Assembly: GCA_005765155.1 (NCBI GenBank)
Contig: VCCP01000007.1
Location: 2,125,501 to 2,189,500 of the forward strand
Source of the DNA: Zelopaecilomyces penicillatus
Lineage: Eukaryota > Ascomycota > Sordariomycetes > Hypocreales > Pseudodiploosporaceae
Direction of reading: 5' to 3'
DNA: 64,000 nucleotides
Below are positions 46,709 through 58,389 of the stretch, in pieces; the first letter of the stretch is position 1, and each line of letters starts with the position of its first letter. Position numbers and translations under genes: made by a program. A model generated the notes under the pieces. It did no database searches. It had not been told where the DNA came from and saw only the letters and a program-made list of their open reading frames with translations.

Positions 46709-48169
46709 TTAACATCGGAGTTGGGCAAATCGCGTAAACACCTCATCCCTTTCAAGTCTTTCTAAAGACTCCCTCTCGCACTGTAGCTGTACCTCAAACC
46801 CCCCCATACAGTCCTTTGGTAGGAAATAAGCTATCCCTCTCTCGAGAAATCCAGTCCGGGCACAAATTGGGTCCCCGAGAGGCTCTCCCCAGCTCTGACC
46901 AGATCTGACCACGCCGGACAGATCAGTGACCCTCAGGTCAGGGCCAGGGAAGGCATCGCACCCCAACGCCAGATCAGTCACACTTGGTAGGGTCTCCAGG
47001 AGACCGATGAACGCGCGCATCGAGTTCTCATCATAAGCTAAGATGGTGTTGCGAACGATAGCTGCGAGTTTCGCCAAGGAGCGTGGCGTAGACTCTTCGC
47101 ATACCTCCCCGAGAGGAACGCGAACCCCACAGCTAGGGCTAGCCATATTTCCCAGGAAATTGTCGTGGAAGAGCGGCTTGACTCTGGATCGGTAGTTGAT
47201 GGGAGACGATAGGAGCGACGTACCCTCTGGTGCTTGGTGATGCAACAGTCGTGCTTGGCTTAGGTGCTTCCAGACCAGAGCAGTGACTGCTTCGCTGTGA
47301 GTAAACTGCGTGCTATTCTCTACCTCTGCCTCACCGAGCATGCAGCGTAGTGACTGCAGTTTCTCAGCGCTGAAGTACCATGTGCTGACTATTGGATTGA
47401 TGACCTCTGAGCTTGGGCGGTCAAGTAGGTGCGGTGAACTCGACGAGAGGGGAGATCGCCTCGCCGGGTCAATCACATAGGCTGGAAATTGGGCGAGGTT
47501 CGCATCTTGAGACCCGTACTCCAGCCGCCATCGCTCCCTGATCTGCTCCTTAGGGGCCTCAGTAGTTCCAGGGATTCCATTCATTAGCAACGTCTTTGTA
47601 TGGAGTGCCCACGAGTTAAGCAGGATATAGATCCCCCACGCGTCGGACACTGCGTGGTGCCAGGCAAGACCCAAGACAAGCCCTCCCTCAATCAGGTTAA
47701 TTTGAATGAGGAGTGCCGGGAGTCCCTCTGGACATAGGTCTTCGCAACTTGCGCTGGGAAGGAAAAGAAACTTTTCAGAGATCTCTACATCCGAAAAATT
47801 AATCGTGGTGAGATCGACATGGCTTCCATCTTCGTGTGTGTTCCGCTGATCAGTGGGATTTATGATTGAACCATCATGGTAGACAATCCTCAGTGGTACT
47901 CCCGATTCAGGACCAAGACTGAGCTCCAATTCCTTTCTCTTGGAACCTGGCAATGGCCTGACAGTCGAGGTAAAATCGGGCGTCCCACTCAGAGCTATCC
48001 CTAAACTCTTCTGGAGGTGACTGACGATGTCACCAACTGCGGCCCGCTGGTCCAGGCCGAAGATCAGCAGGACGTTGACATATAACCTCTTGTTCTGCTG
48101 GTCCAAAGCGGACAACCGGATACGTTCCTCACCAAGAGACACGCTGGGTTTGATGAATAGTTCATCCAT
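46709..48169 (-). CDS. BAHD/trichothecene-acetyltransferase-like acyltransferase
   Basis: Transfers an acyl group, usually from a CoA thioester, onto a hydroxyl in the cytosol. A single exon encodes 486 residues, typical of the fungal transferase family. The catalytic HxxxD motif is in AWHHAVSDAWG (His172, Asp176), with conserved context LIQINLIEGGLVLGL before it. A SGQSWGEPLGDP segment near residue 430 sits where family members have the DFGWG structural motif, but the Asp-Phe part is altered. ERWRLEYG and SPINYRSRVKPL are also family-like. It lies between the second P450 and the PKS, and divergent from the PKS. Because the PKS has no release domain, this enzyme is the best candidate for moving its acyl chain, or an acetyl group, onto the oxidised triterpene; that is inference. 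Confidence 0.88.
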   Translation of the reverse strand: MDELFIKPSVSLGEERIRLSALDQQNKRLYVNVLLIFGLDQRAAVGDIVSHLQKSLGIALSGTPDFTSTVRPLPGSKRKELELSLGPESGVPLRIVYHDGSIINPTDQRNTHEDGSHVDLTTINFSDVEISEKFLFLPSASCEDLCPEGLPALLIQINLIEGGLVLGLAWHHAVSDAWGIYILLNSWALHTKTLLMNGIPGTTEAPKEQIRERWRLEYGSQDANLAQFPAYVIDPARRSPLSSSSPHLLDRPSSEVINPIVSTWYFSAEKLQSLRCMLGEAEVENSTQFTHSEAVTALVWKHLSQARLLHHQAPEGTSLLSSPINYRSRVKPLFHDNFLGNMASPSCGVRVPLGEVCEESTPRSLAKLAAIVRNTILAYDENSMRAFIGLLETLPSVTDLALGCDAFPGPDLRVTDLSGVVRSGQSWGEPLGDPICARTGFLERGIAYFLPKDCMGGFEVQLQCERESLERLERDEVFTRFAQLRC

Positions 48170-49417
48170 GATTTGGGAAGAGAAAATGATGAAGGTTGAA
48201 GAACAACTTCTTTAAAGGCTTGAAATATGCCTTAATGGCGGAAGGTCTTTGTTGCTAATGAACAAAAGGCTAACTTGGTCAAACCCTACTAGGTAGATAA
48301 TGGGATGGAGTATCAAAATTTTGACGGTGGAATATTACCTGTGCTATGTCTCAGTTATGGTATCATTGCTGTTGTAAGATGAATTGCCATGTAGTTGTGG
48401 CGCTGAGACATGAGCGAGCAGCTGAAAAGTCAAGCAACTTAGAATACAGCCCAGGAAATGCGAGTCTACATTGCAATTTCTGTTGGAATTTTCCCTTTGG
48501 AGTATACACAAATGACAGACAACAATTGGAGATGTCTTGCAAATCAACGCACGGAACTCGGACGAGACTAATAGGGTGAGAGTAAAGAGAGGTGGAGAAA
48601 TGGAAGCTGTCCAATGGGCCAAGTTCAAGAGCCATCAGTTGAGGATGAAAAGTACCTTAGGTAGATTGGCTTCAGACCCCTGTGCCTGTAGCGAGAGTGG
48701 TAAGTCGAGCAATCTGGCATGCGGCCAATGTTTTATACCAAGTTATAGCAATTTATAACAAAATAAATATAATTAATAAATATTTAAAGAAAATACTTAC
48801 AATAAAACATTAGAAGAAACTATATAATTGATTAACAATAAATATTGATTAATGATAAATATTTAATTATTATGCATTATACTTATAAGTGTTGTACCCG
48901 TTGCTAGCCTCTTTTAAACCTATTGTCTTAGTGTAATACGTGGCTGTGTGCTAGCTGATTCGACTTAGCTCACCGCTGTTTGAACGACGCCTCATACGAC
49001 TCTGACGAGATGTTTTGTCTTTCATTTTCTATTGTTTGAGTTTAGTTTTAATTACACTTTTTCAGCTTCTACATCCACATTTCTACAACCATACATACCA
49101 TATGAAGACTTACTACATAGCAGGGGTCCTGATATGAATCATGTCTCAATATATGCTAGAAGAGGAAGAAGCACGTTTATTAGTTAATGTGAAGAGTTTC
49201 AGGAAGTGCGGCAAGTGCGGCAAGTGTGGCTTCTCCATCGAGCTTCGAGTACAATAGCTAGATCTTGAATGCACTAGAGTATCAAAGTAGAGGACCGTCC
49301 TATCCCTTCGTACGATATCTCCCCTTTCCTTTGTGATATATCTCTTCTCATTCTCTTTACAGTTGATGTGACACAACAAACCTCCTATCTACCTGGTCAC
49401 TCAACCCACACAGCACC
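48170..49417. promoter_or_regulatory. Divergent promoter region of acyltransferase and PKS
   Basis: 1.25 kb between divergent start codons. It includes an AT-rich island at about 48,730-48,890. No coding region is supported. Confidence 0.5.
48730..48890. other. AT-rich island
   Basis: About 160 bp of nearly pure A/T with repeated TAAATAT and AATAAAT words, sharply different from its surroundings. It could be a decayed, RIP-like element remnant or a promoter spacer. Confidence 0.6.
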
Positions 49418-52400
49418 ATGATTAATGACACTAACAAAAGTCACAGTGGGAGAGAGGCAATCGAGATGCCTGCTGCTCATACACCCTCCGCATCGCCAAA
49501 GTCAGTATGTGAGAAAAACGTGATGATAGAATGCATAGACGGAAAGCCTGTTGAGCCCGTTGCAATCATTGGCATGAGCTGTCGACTGTCGGGTACCGCG
49601 CAGGATCCGTCGAGCCTCTGGGACATGCTCGTGTCCGGGCGCACTTCCTGGACTCCAATTCCGGAACGACGGTTCAACATAGAGGCTTTTCATGATCCGT
49701 CAGGGGAGAAAGCTGGCACCATAAGGACTTGCGGAGGGCATTTTCTCAAGGGGGATATTTCTGCTTTTGATGCTGCCTTCTTTGGCATCCAACACGCAGA
49801 AGCAACAGTAAGTGATTGCCTTGCTGTTGAACAACTGCTGCTAGTTTGGCTGGCTCACAATGGAATTAGGCGATGGATCCCCAACAACGCCTTCTCCTTG
49901 AGATTGCATACGAAGCCTTTGAGAATGCAGGCCTTAGTACTGATTCTCTTTGGGGTTCGAATACTGGTGTGTATGTGGGCCAATGGGCCTCTGACTACTT
50001 ACATATTGAGACGCGTGATATTGATTCACAACCATTCTACCTGATAAGTGGTTCGGGCCCTGCCATATCATCCAACCGCATCTCATATCACTTCAATCTG
50101 CGTGGACCTAGTTTCACACTTGACACGGGGTGCTCATCCAGCCTGGTAGCCCTGCACCAGGCGGTCCAGAGTTTACGCAGCGGCGAGACGTCGCAATGCT
50201 TCGTTGGCGGTGTGAACTTACTTCTCGATCCCCAGCGCTTCGAATCCCAAACTAGGGTTGGGATCCTTTCCAAGGAGGGCAAGTCGTTCCCCTTTGACTC
50301 ACGCGCAAACGGCTATGGCAGAGGCGAAGGATGTACCGGCGTTGTGCTGAAGCCTCTAGCGGCGGCCCTTCGTGATGGCAATCATGTCCGGGCAGTGATA
50401 CGAAACTCAGTTCTCAATCAAGACGGCAGAACGCAAGGTATCTTTGCGCCTAATGCAGATGCTCAAAAAGAAGCGATTCTGAGAGCGTACCAGCAAGCAA
50501 AGCTTAATCTCGATGTTGATTATGTCGAGGCGCATGGCACGGGGACCAAGGTTGGAGATCCCATCGAGGCCAGCGCCATCGCTGCTGCGCTCACGCAGGG
50601 CAAAGCATCTGACTTCAGACTGCCCATGGGATCAATCAAGGGGAATATTGGACATACTGAAGCTGCGGCGGGCTTGGCTGCATTGATCAAAGCAGTTCTT
50701 ATGTTAGAGCACGGCATCATACCTCCACAAGCTAATTATGAAACGAATAACCCAGACGTTCTTCTTGACGAATGGAAGCTTCGTGTAAGTCTCCAAGACT
50801 TGGAGTGGCCATCATAAGAATAAAGGCACGCTTATTGACTATATTCGGTCAGATCCCTACCAAACTCGAACGACAACAGCTTCGTAGAATCTCAGTCAAC
50901 AGGTACGTTACGAGCCATAATCTCTCTTGTCATTTTTTGACCTTGTAGTGTACTAATTCGCGCGATTATAGTTTTGGCTACGGAGGGGCAAATGCCCATG
51001 TCATTGTCGATGCCACAGATCACGCGATGGCCTCAAAAATACGCCCATCATCCCTCCAGAATGGAATGCACTCGCTCCCAAAGTCTATTGAAGCTTCGCG
51101 AGTCTTCTTCATAAGTGCAGCGAGCGAGAAGTCTTGCCAGCGAATGTGCAGCAGATTGGCTGAATACCTTGTCCTAAAGCGTCGAGTTGCACCCAACACG
51201 TCGACACTGCTTGCTCAACTGGCATACAGCCTTGGGCAGCGCTCAATACACGCCCACCGACTTACGTTGGTCGCCTCGGATCTGATTGATCTAGTTGGCC
51301 AGCTTAACATGGCATCACACTCACCAATTCCTCGCCAGCAGGAGAAGAGTGAGCCTCGTGTTGGATTTGTGTTTAGTGGCCAGGGTGCTCAGTACGCCGA
51401 GATGGGTCGGGAACTCCTTCAGCACTATCCTACTTTTGCCCGTTCTATCGAGCGTGCAAGACAGCAGGTTATCCTGCTGGGTGGCCAATGGGATCTAGTA
51501 ACCGAGTTATGCCAACCCAAAGAAGAGTCACGCATCAATGAGCCCGCCATCTCTCAGCCATGTTCAACCGCGGTCCAACTCGCTCTGGTTGATCTGCTTG
51601 GAGAGCTCGGCATTTCACCGTGTGCCGTGGTGGGTCACTCCAGCGGGGAGATAGCAGCAGCCTATGCTGCAAACTTGATGTCGTTCGAGGACGCCGTCGC
51701 AGCATCTTACTTTCGTGGCAAGTCGACCGATGAGCTGATCGCAGGGAAGCTCAAGTGCCCCGGTGCCATGCTCGCAGTGGGCATGGATCCAGTAGCTGTC
51801 TCAGAACACATCAATAAGATTGGGTCTGCATCTGGCAAGATGGTAATTGCATGCTTTAATAGCCCTTCAAGCGTGACGGTATCCGGTGACTCTACTGCGA
51901 TTGACGAGCTAAAGGCTGTCTTGGATGCAGATGGCATATTTAACCGTAAATTGAAGACCAACGGCGCAGCCTATCATTCGCACCAGATGAAGGCGATAGA
52001 GGAAGAATATGCAGCTGCCCTAGCGGGATCAACACAATCTCATGCCCCAGTCAGGTCATCTGTCCGGATGTTTAGCAGCGTATTAGGCAAGGAGATTGGC
52101 GAGACTGCAATCAACGGGGACTATTGGGTTAAGAACCTGCTTAGCCCAGTTCTTTTCTCACAAGCGTTCCGCAGTATGTGTGAACACAAGTTTCAGGACC
52201 AGTCCTTGGGCATGGTTGTAGAGATCGGTGCTCATTCCCAACTCGCGGGTCCGGTGAATCAGATCCTTAAAACAATGACAGGAGCACCTGGCCAAGTCAC
52301 GTATACAAACGCCCTCCAGAGGGGTAAAAACGCAGAGGTAGCGTTTCTTGAGTGCTTGGGCTTCACGCAGGTCAAATGTGCCTCGCTTCACATTCACGAT

Positions 52401-55400
52401 ATCAACAGACTCAATGATGATGATCCATCATTATCCCTAGTTGACCTCCCGCCATACTCGTTCGATCTTGAACGCCAGTTTTGGCACGAGACTCGCATAT
52501 CTAGAGAGTACAGACACCGTCAGCATCTTCCACATGAGCTTCTCGGTACGCTCTCGCCAGACGTAAATCGTCTGGAGCCACGATGGCGCCGATTCTTGAG
52601 TTTGAAGGAGTCGCCTTGGCTGAGGAGTCATCGAGTACAGGGGCAAATCGTCTTCCCCGGAACCGGGTTCCTCACAATGGCGGTTCAGTCCGTTCGACAG
52701 CATATGCAGATGGTCAAGCCGGTTGCCCGAGTGGAGAGCATCGTATTCCGCAACATTAGCTTCGGGAAGGGCCTTGTGTTGCTCGAGGACGGGCCGGATG
52801 TAGAAGTTGTACTCTCGCTGCGCCCAGAAGCCCGAACTGCGAGAGAGTCGTCGAGCATTTGGAGCGAGTTTCGAATATTCACAGTGACTTCAAATGATGC
52901 GTGGACCGAGCATTGCCGTGGCCTCGTCCAAGCGGAGACAGAGCGCATTGAGTTATGCGACGCGGTGCCAAATTTAGAACATCTTTCTCGTATTGACGAG
53001 CAATGCACACACGAGCTTAACCCTCGGAGATTCTACGGCCTTGGTCATGGCGTAGGTGTCGACTGGCAGCATCCTTTTGACAACATCTCAAGCTTTCGTA
53101 CCAGCTCGGATGCGGCCATCGCCACTACTCACGTGCCGGCCATAGATACTGCTCCTGGCGGTATGGGTGACATCCTTCATCCTGCGATGCTAGATTCATG
53201 CCTCTTTCACGGCCTCTGTGCAAACTTACTTTTGGAGAAAGGTGCCAAGTCAACACTCGTACCAACTTTCATCGAACAGCTCCGGATTTCCAATCAAGCC
53301 CCAGCGCCAGGCATTGAGCTTATTAGTACGTCGACAAGCTGTCAGGATGCGTTTACATATGATGTTGTCGTTCAGGCCAATAGCAGTCCAAACCGGGAAT
53401 TGGTTCTAGCAGCGCAGGGCGTGCATGTAACAAGATTACCTGGAGGAACCACACTCAATCAGGGAAACTCGCATTTCTGTCACAGCTTAGACTGGGTCAC
53501 ATATGTGGAGGCTTGGACACTGGAGCATCGTGACCAGACTTGCAAATCCGTGGTCCCTCTTGCGAGTACCGTCGAGCTGAACAATGTGCTCGAAGCCCTT
53601 ACCCTCCACTACGTCCAAAGTGCTCTCAAAGAAGTGAACCCTGCTGATATTCCTGATGGTCATCGCCGCCATTTCTTCGATTGGATGCAGAGCCATGCAG
53701 CCAGTTCATCTGCTTCGTCGTTAACGTTGCCCATGGATGAGGCGAGCTTGAGAGTCTGGCCGGAATGTGAGGCTGCCCTTCGGATCGGACCACGGTTGCC
53801 TGACATCCTCACCGACAAGGTAGATCCACTGGTGCTATTGACCCCGGATGAGCTCCTATCTCGGATATACAAAACGGAGCGCTGTGACAGGTGTATCCGC
53901 CAGATAGCCGAGTACTGTCATGAACTAGGTAAACAAACACCCGGACTAAAGGTTCTCGAGGTTGGTGCCGGTACAGGGTCAGCGACGTTGCCCATTCTGC
54001 AGGCCCTCAATGGCCGAGGTGGGCAGTATGTTCGCAGGTACGACTACACTGACATCTCTTCCGGTTTTTTTGAAGCCGCGAGAGTTCGTCTCGGAGACCT
54101 CGCCGATGTTGTGGAGTTCGGCATCCTCGATATTGACCGCGACAGCCAAGAGCAGGGGTTCGAAGCGGCCAGTTATGATCTAATCATCTCCAGTAACGTA
54201 ATCCACGCATCCCAGAGCATCGATGCCGCTCTCTCCAGCATAAAGCCTCTGCTTAAACCAGGGGGAAGGCTCATACTGGTAGAGATTACAAAGAATATGC
54301 CGCAATATACTATGCTCTTTGGTGTCTTTTCGGGATGGTGGGCGGGCTTCAATGAAGGTCGTACAATGTCCCCGCTGATATCACGGCCACAGTGGGTTTC
54401 TCGATTGGAATCCGCAGGGTTTTCCAGTCCAGAGGTGTGCTTTGAAGACTACTCGGAAACAGACGGCGGTTCGATCAGCGTGTTCGTGGCGAATGCTCCA
54501 TGGCAGTCCACAGAAATCGAATTACCACCCATCCATCTCGTGACCGCTAAGATCAGCCTGTCCGAAGCGACATTTACTGAAGGTCAAATGAACGTGATGA
54601 AGAAAAGGCTTCCCGAGTTGGAAATTTCACCATACCACTTATCCATGCCCTCTCCTAGAGGAGGCATTGCCATCATTTTACCTGAGATAGCAAGACTGTT
54701 ATGTGACAATCCTGACACGGATGTCTGGTACAGCTTTAAGGATTGGGTGGTTAACGCCCATACTGTTGTCCTGGTCAGTTGTGGTCAGATTGATAACTTA
54801 GGTGACGCCGTTCGCGGTCTTTGGGTCGGGTTCGCCCGAACTCTGCGAAGGGAGCATGCCAGCATGCGCGTAATTACTCTGGATCTTGAGGTTGAGAATG
54901 CGAGGGTGATGGGCAAGCTTGCCGAAGTTCTTCCCACCATACTAGAGACTGTTAAACTTGATCTCAGTGGTCAAGGATATCAGGCAGAGAACGAATTTGC
55001 TGAGAGAAGCGGCCAACTCTTCGTTTCCAGGTTTATGCCTCATGGGGAGATGAGCAATCACATCCATAACAGCATGCAACAAGAAGAGCCCAAGATGTTG
55101 GAGTTTCTGTGCGGCAACCGCAGCCTCACGGCAGAAGTAGGCACACCTGGTTTACTAGAGACTCTTTGCTGGAAGGACGATCCAGAACCCCCAGTTCTAG
55201 GCCCGGACGATGTGAAGCTTGAGATGCGGGCAGCAAGCGTCAACTTCAAAGATGTGCTCATAGCTGCCGGGCAGCTGGATGGCATTACCGAGATGAGGAA
55301 CGACTGTAGCGGAGTTGTCATTGATGTAGGTGCCAACATGCGCGAGCGATTCAAACCAGGGGACCGAGTATGTGCGCTACCCTCGCGGTCGTACGCAAAC

Positions 55401-57393
55401 TATCCAGTTGTTGATGGAAACCGTTGTCAGGTCGTACCAGACGACATGTCGTTCGAAGAAGCAGCTTCTGTGCCCATCGTATGGGCGACTGTTTATTACT
55501 CGCTCGTTGATATGGGCCGCTTGGCAAAAGGAGACAAGATTCTCATTCACTCCGCTGCTGGTGCCGTGGGGCAGGCGGCCATTATGCTCGCGCAACACAT
55601 TGGGGCTGACGTCTTTATCACCGTCGGCAACAGCAGCAAACGCCAATTTCTCCACGAGAGATACGGTGTCCCTTACGAACACATGTTTTCAAGTAGGACG
55701 CCTAGGTTCTACACCGGAATACAACGTCTGACCGACGGCTACGGAGTTGACGTAGTCTTGAATTCGCTCAGTGGCGAGATGTTTCGTCAATCGTGTAATC
55801 TTGTTGCCCCCTTCGGCCGCTTCGTTGAGATTGGTCGCAAGGACATCATGGACGATGCGCTTATGCCGATGGCCTTTCTACTTAGGAATGTCACGTTCTC
55901 ATACGTGGACCTGAAACTGATTATTGATACGAAAAAGCAATTGATAAGGCGTCTACTCCAAGATGTTGCAAGTCTCTTAGCAGCGGGGTCTATCCGTCCG
56001 GTGCAACTAACGGTGATGCCCATTTCTGAGATTGAGACGGCTTTTCGCTTGATTCAGTCCGGGAAGCATACCGGCAAGATTATCCTCCGGGTTGAAGAAA
56101 ACCAGAAAGTGAAGGTAAGTATATGTGAATATATAGGACAACTGGCGGGGATTGAGGACTTGGAACTAACGTATTGGGATTAAAAAAAGGCTCTTCCACC
56201 ATTACCGACTCGAGCGCAGTTTAAGCCCAACGCTACGTATGCAGTCATTGGTGGTTTCGGTGGCCTGGGCTCTGCCATAATTGGATGGATGGCAGAGCAC
56301 GGCGCGAAGTATATTCTCTCCGTTTCTCGCTCTGGCGCAAGCAACACATCCAGCAAAGCACTTATCAAGGAGATGTCGACAAAGGGCGTCAATGTCATCG
56401 CAGCGAAATGTGACATCACTTCTCGAGACGAGGTGGCTTCCATAGTGCGACAAGCAAAACGCGATGGACTTCCTCCAATACGTGGTATCATCCAGGCAGC
56501 CATGGTACTCGATGTAAGTGATTTCGCCCTGTATTACTTGACTTCCCACTTTGGCCTTTGGGATCGGAAGCAGTGCTAACATACAGATGCTCTAGGATTC
56601 TGTTTTTGAGGCTATGACCGTGGACCAGTGGCAAGGAGCAATTGCGCCAAAAGTACAAGGGACAATGAACTTGCACGACTGTTTTACTAACGAGGTCGAC
56701 TTCTTTATACTCATGTCATCGGTTGTCGCCATCCATGGCCACGCCTCGCAATCCAACTACGCCGCAGGGTGCAGCTTCCAAGATGAGCTCGCGCGGTGCC
56801 GCACCGCTGCGGGAATGACAGCCTACTCCATCAATATCGGTGCTGTGCTTGAGGTAGGTTTCGTGAGCGAGAACCCCGAGGTAGCAGCGAGATTCAGCCA
56901 GCTTGGTATCGAGTGCATCAGCATTTCACATCTGCTTGCGCTGCTCAACTACGCGGTAACCCACCCGGTCAGCAACAGCTCGGCAGAAAGCGTGTGTGCC
57001 ATAGGTATGCAGACCAGCAATGATGTGGCAAAGGACAGGCGTTTCGCGCATCTTATACGACATGATGCTGTTGTCCACAAGACCAAAGGTTCATCATTGG
57101 TAGATCTGCTTCAGGCCCTTGAAGGCTCGAACAAACTTGACGATTCCGTCGACATTATATGCCGTGCTATACTACATCAGTTGGGCAAGCTGATCATGAC
57201 CCCAGCAGAGACACTTAATCCGGCACAAAGCCTCGACAGTTACGGGGTAGACTCGCTGGTTGCTGTAGAGTTGCGAAATTGGATTGGAGCGCACTTGCGG
57301 GTTAACCTCCCGCTGATGGTACTGAGGGGTACGAGCAGCATCAACGAGCTGGCTGGAATTGTTGCCAAGGAGTCTCCACTGGTTGGGATATGA
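49418..57393 (+). CDS. Highly reducing type I polyketide synthase (KS-AT-DH-MT-ER-KR-ACP)
   Basis: Iterative synthase building a reduced, probably C-methylated chain. Six exons (49418-49807, 49870-50784, 50853-50902, 50972-56114, 56190-56513, 56596-57393) join in phase to 2,539 residues. KS, residues 47-465: active Cys in DTGCSSSL, His in EAHGTGT and GNIGHTEA. AT, about 583-890: GQGAQYAEMG and GHSSGE. DH, about 970-1300: SHRVQGQIVFPGTGF. C-methyltransferase: LEVGAGTGSATL at about 1446. ER, about 1870-2165: VNFKDVLIAAG and SAAGAVGQAA. KR: VIGGFGGLGSA near 2185 and SNYAAG near 2328. ACP: YGVDSLVAVEL with Ser about 2493. Nothing follows the ACP, so there is no thioesterase, reductase or carnitine-acyltransferase domain. 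All core motifs look intact. It is divergent from the acyltransferase. Confidence 0.95.
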
Positions 57394-57479
57394 CATTTCT
57401 CTAGCAAATCCAAGTACTTTTACATGGTGGATAGCTTGCATAGAAGAGCCCTCGGAATGTACCTCTGCCGATGAACTCC

Positions 57480-58123
57480 ATAAGCTAGAAGAGAAAGAGA
57501 AACCAGGGGTGGGCATACACACAAACGTTCCCGCTCCCAGCATGACATATGGCTACCAGTCCCAACGCTCCTTCACCAAGCATCAGCTTGATAATCTCCA
57601 AATTTTAAATCAACCACGACCTGAAAACTCCTTGGGTCCAGCGTTGCCATTCCTCACTATCGAGGTCAAGGGATCCAAAGAGGATCCACAGAGGGCCTCT
57701 GGGACGCGAAACCCCAATGCTACAAAGCCTCCGTCGCATGCGTCCATCTCACCGACGAACTCAAGCAGAAATTTGATAGTCTGAGCCCCGACGACATGCG
57801 ATACCCCGAAATGATCAACACTGCTGCCTTTTCCATCGCCATGAACGGATCTAAGGCACGGCTCTTCGTCACCTGGAAGGATGAGCTAGAAGAAGGCCTT
57901 TTCCATATGAAACGCCGTCAAGAGCTTTGATTTCAGTGACGTAGGGGAAGTTGCTAGCTTTCAGGGTCATGTTTATAATATCTTGCTATGGGGGACGGGG
58001 AAGCGCTTGAGAGGGTTTCAACAGACATTGGATGTGCTTTTATCCCGACGCGAGAAGATGGCTGCGATGTGGGAGGACGAGACGAAGATTCTGAACATGG
58101 CGCGGTTGCGTGTGGGCAAGTGA
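57480..58123 (+). pseudogene. Frameshifted relic of a fungal hypothetical protein
   Basis: Three adjoining pieces read as one protein only if the frame changes twice: a segment ending PALPFLTIEVKG (to about 57,680), a segment from EGLWDAKPQCYKASVACVHL through INTAAFSIAMNGSKARLFVTW (about 57,682-57,915), and a segment HVYNILLWGTGKRLRGFQQT (about 57,917-58,120, stop at 58121). The 'PFLTIE-KG ... AFSIAM-G--ARLFV-W' pattern recalls a large family of uncharacterised fungal proteins (DUF7924-like, from memory, not checked). The two shifts cancel, since frames one and three agree. It follows the PKS stop by under 100 bp on the same strand and probably marks the cluster edge. Confidence 0.55.
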
Positions 58124-58389
58124 ATGGTAGTCAAGTAACTTCATTAGATAGGAATTGAAACTTTGGACAAGTTGACCTCCTTTGCGGTCAATGTTTCGGC
58201 TGTTTTGATACCAAGTTTTTACATGGTTGAAAAGGAAATCTTTGCATTTCAACGCTTCAGACTGAGCAAAATACACTACAATTAAACATGTAAACATTAA
58301 ACTAAACGACTAATCTATCCCTTTCAATAAGCATACTTCTCTCCTTCATTCCACATTACGAACAAAAGCTATGAATTAGGATTCGATCT

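Noticed and set aside
50119..50145. KS active-site motif DTGCSSS instead of DTACSSS
   Set aside because: Gly at this position occurs in functional fungal HR-PKSs as I recall them; the Cys and both His are present, so inactivity is not indicated.
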